DNA of 7,741 nucleotides from DATJUF01 sp035502655 (GTDB lineage Bacteria > Desulfobacterota > Binatia > Binatales > Binataceae), in contig DATJUF010000131.1 in assembly GCA_035502655.1 (NCBI GenBank), positions 1-7,741 of the forward strand, read 5' to 3'. The position numbers were made by a program, and so were the translations under genes. The notes under the pieces are model-generated. The model saw only the letters and a list, made by a program, of their open reading frames with translations, was not told the origin of the DNA and ran no database searches. This document shows, piece by piece, positions 6,941 through 7,741 of this stretch. Numbering within the stretch: the stretch's first letter is position 1; every line of letters begins with the position of its first letter.

Positions 6941-7741
6941 TCAACTATTCGGCGGGTTCTCCGCGTGCGGATAGCCGTTGGCGTCCGGTATCCGCGCACT
7001 CACCTCACCATGGAACTCCGCCCGCTCGCGCGGCAGCGTCTGCGGGTAATTGCGCTGGACAAAGTCGATCAGTTTTTCGCGAATCTCACATTTGAGATCC
7101 CAGGCCAGCGAAGAATCGGGGGCGCTCGCAAGCGCGCGCAACTGAATCGTGTGCTCGGTAGCGTCGGTCACTTGCAGCACACAGACCTTCTTGTCCCATC
7201 GCGGACTCGCCTCGAGAACTCTCTTGAATTCCTGCCGCAGCGGCTCGATCGGGGTCCGATAGTCCAAGCTCAAATAGATGTACGCGAGCAGGTCGGCGCT
7301 GTGCCGAGTCCAGTTCTGGAACGGAGTCTTGATGAAATAAGAAATAGGCAGGATCAGCCGGCGCAGATCCCAGATACGCACCACCACATACGTTGTATTG
7401 ATCTCTTCGATCCAACCCCATTCATTTTCGGCGATCACCACGTCTTCGATGCGGATCGGCTCAGTTAGAGCGATCTGAAGGCCTGCAACCAGATTCTCGA
7501 TCGTCGGCCGCGCCGCCAGCGAGGCCGCCAAACCGGCGATGCCAGCCAAAGCCAGAAGGCTGGTTCCAATCGTCCGCGCCCAGTCAAAGGTCGTAAGTGC
7601 CACACCAAAGGCAATGACCGTTACGATAAAGGCAAGTAATCGCTTAAACACCGCGAATTGTGTCCGTACCTGGCGCGCCTTCAGATTGTCTTTGACATCC
7701 ACGCGAAACTTGCCGATCAACACGTCCTCGATCACCACGCT
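6941..7741 (-). CDS. MscS-family mechanosensitive ion channel, N-terminus cut by window edge
   Basis: This inner-membrane channel family opens under membrane tension to release solutes during osmotic downshock. The frame stays open to the right edge, where a GTG codon at 7738 is preceded by AGC, so the true start is probably outside and the first transmembrane helices are missing. About 267 residues are visible. Counting from the GTG, a TM helix lies at about 32-50. The pore-lining region follows at about 57-92 (LALAGIAGLAASLAARPTIENLVAGLQIAL), with the small-residue packing and the N-L-x-A-G-L segment of MscS TM3. Then come the beta domain (about 93-145, PIRIEDVV, WGWIEEI, LPISYF, QNWTR) and the alpha/beta C-terminal domain (about 150-235). 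WGWIEEINTTYVVVRIWD and VLQVTDATEHTIQLRAL are typical of a YbdG/YbiO-like environmental subgroup. It converges on the MFS gene and is probably unrelated to the efflux operon. Confidence 0.9.
   Translation of the reverse strand, partial: SVVIEDVLIGKFRVDVKDNLKARQVRTQFAVFKRLLAFIVTVIAFGVALTTFDWARTIGTSLLALAGIAGLAASLAARPTIENLVAGLQIALTEPIRIEDVVIAENEWGWIEEINTTYVVVRIWDLRRLILPISYFIKTPFQNWTRHSADLLAYIYLSLDYRTPIEPLRQEFKRVLEASPRWDKKVCVLQVTDATEHTIQLRALASAPDSSLAWDLKCEIREKLIDFVQRNYPQTLPRERAEFHGEVSARIPDANGYPHAENPPNS

Noticed and set aside
6730..6999. Minus-strand open frames across the convergent spacer
   Set aside because: They overlap the ends of two clear genes, have no ribosome site I can see, and show no recognisable domain or membrane pattern.

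Overview
The window is a multidrug-efflux locus from a Gram-negative bacterium, followed by a mechanosensitive channel gene. The RND inner-membrane pump and lipoprotein periplasmic adaptor imply a two-membrane envelope. Base composition is moderately GC-rich, and the hexamer CGATCG is strikingly frequent. Nothing here fixes the phylum; Pseudomonadota, Acidobacteriota or a related environmental lineage would all fit. All genes are ordinary protein-coding genes. I see no RNA genes, CRISPR array, insertion sequence or phage genes, and no gene-free stretch longer than about 180 bases.

Layout from left to right. Positions 1-3059 (minus) hold a nearly complete RND pump of the MexF/OqxB/BpeF type, whose last few dozen residues lie beyond the left edge. 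Positions 3056-4318 (minus) hold its adaptor of the MexE/OqxA/AcrA type, which overlaps the pump by 4 bases (GTGA). Positions 4359-5033 (minus) hold a TetR/AcrR-family regulator, 40 bases upstream of the adaptor. These three genes look like one transcription unit: regulator, adaptor, pump. Positions 5034-5106 are a 73-base divergent control region with back-to-back promoter-like sequences and an inverted-repeat operator candidate. Positions 5107-6759 (plus) hold a 14-TM DHA2 (EmrB/QacA-like) major facilitator pump with a TTG start. Positions 6760-6940 are a convergent spacer. Positions 6941-7741 (minus) hold the C-terminal part of an MscS-family channel that enters from the right edge.

Inferred working model: the TetR protein represses its own operon (RND adaptor and pump) and the divergent MFS pump from the shared 73-base region. 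Binding of a toxic ligand would then release two mechanistically different exporters together: a proton-driven tripartite RND system spanning the envelope and a proton-driven inner-membrane MFS pump. No outer-membrane channel gene is visible; it may lie just past the left edge, downstream of the pump. The MscS-like gene converges on the MFS gene and is probably an independent unit.

I do not see evidence of a wholly new system. The most interesting points are the compact control region, the pairing of an RND and a DHA2 pump under one TetR regulator instead of the LysR or GntR regulators of the best-known MexEF-like pumps, and the CGATCG excess.
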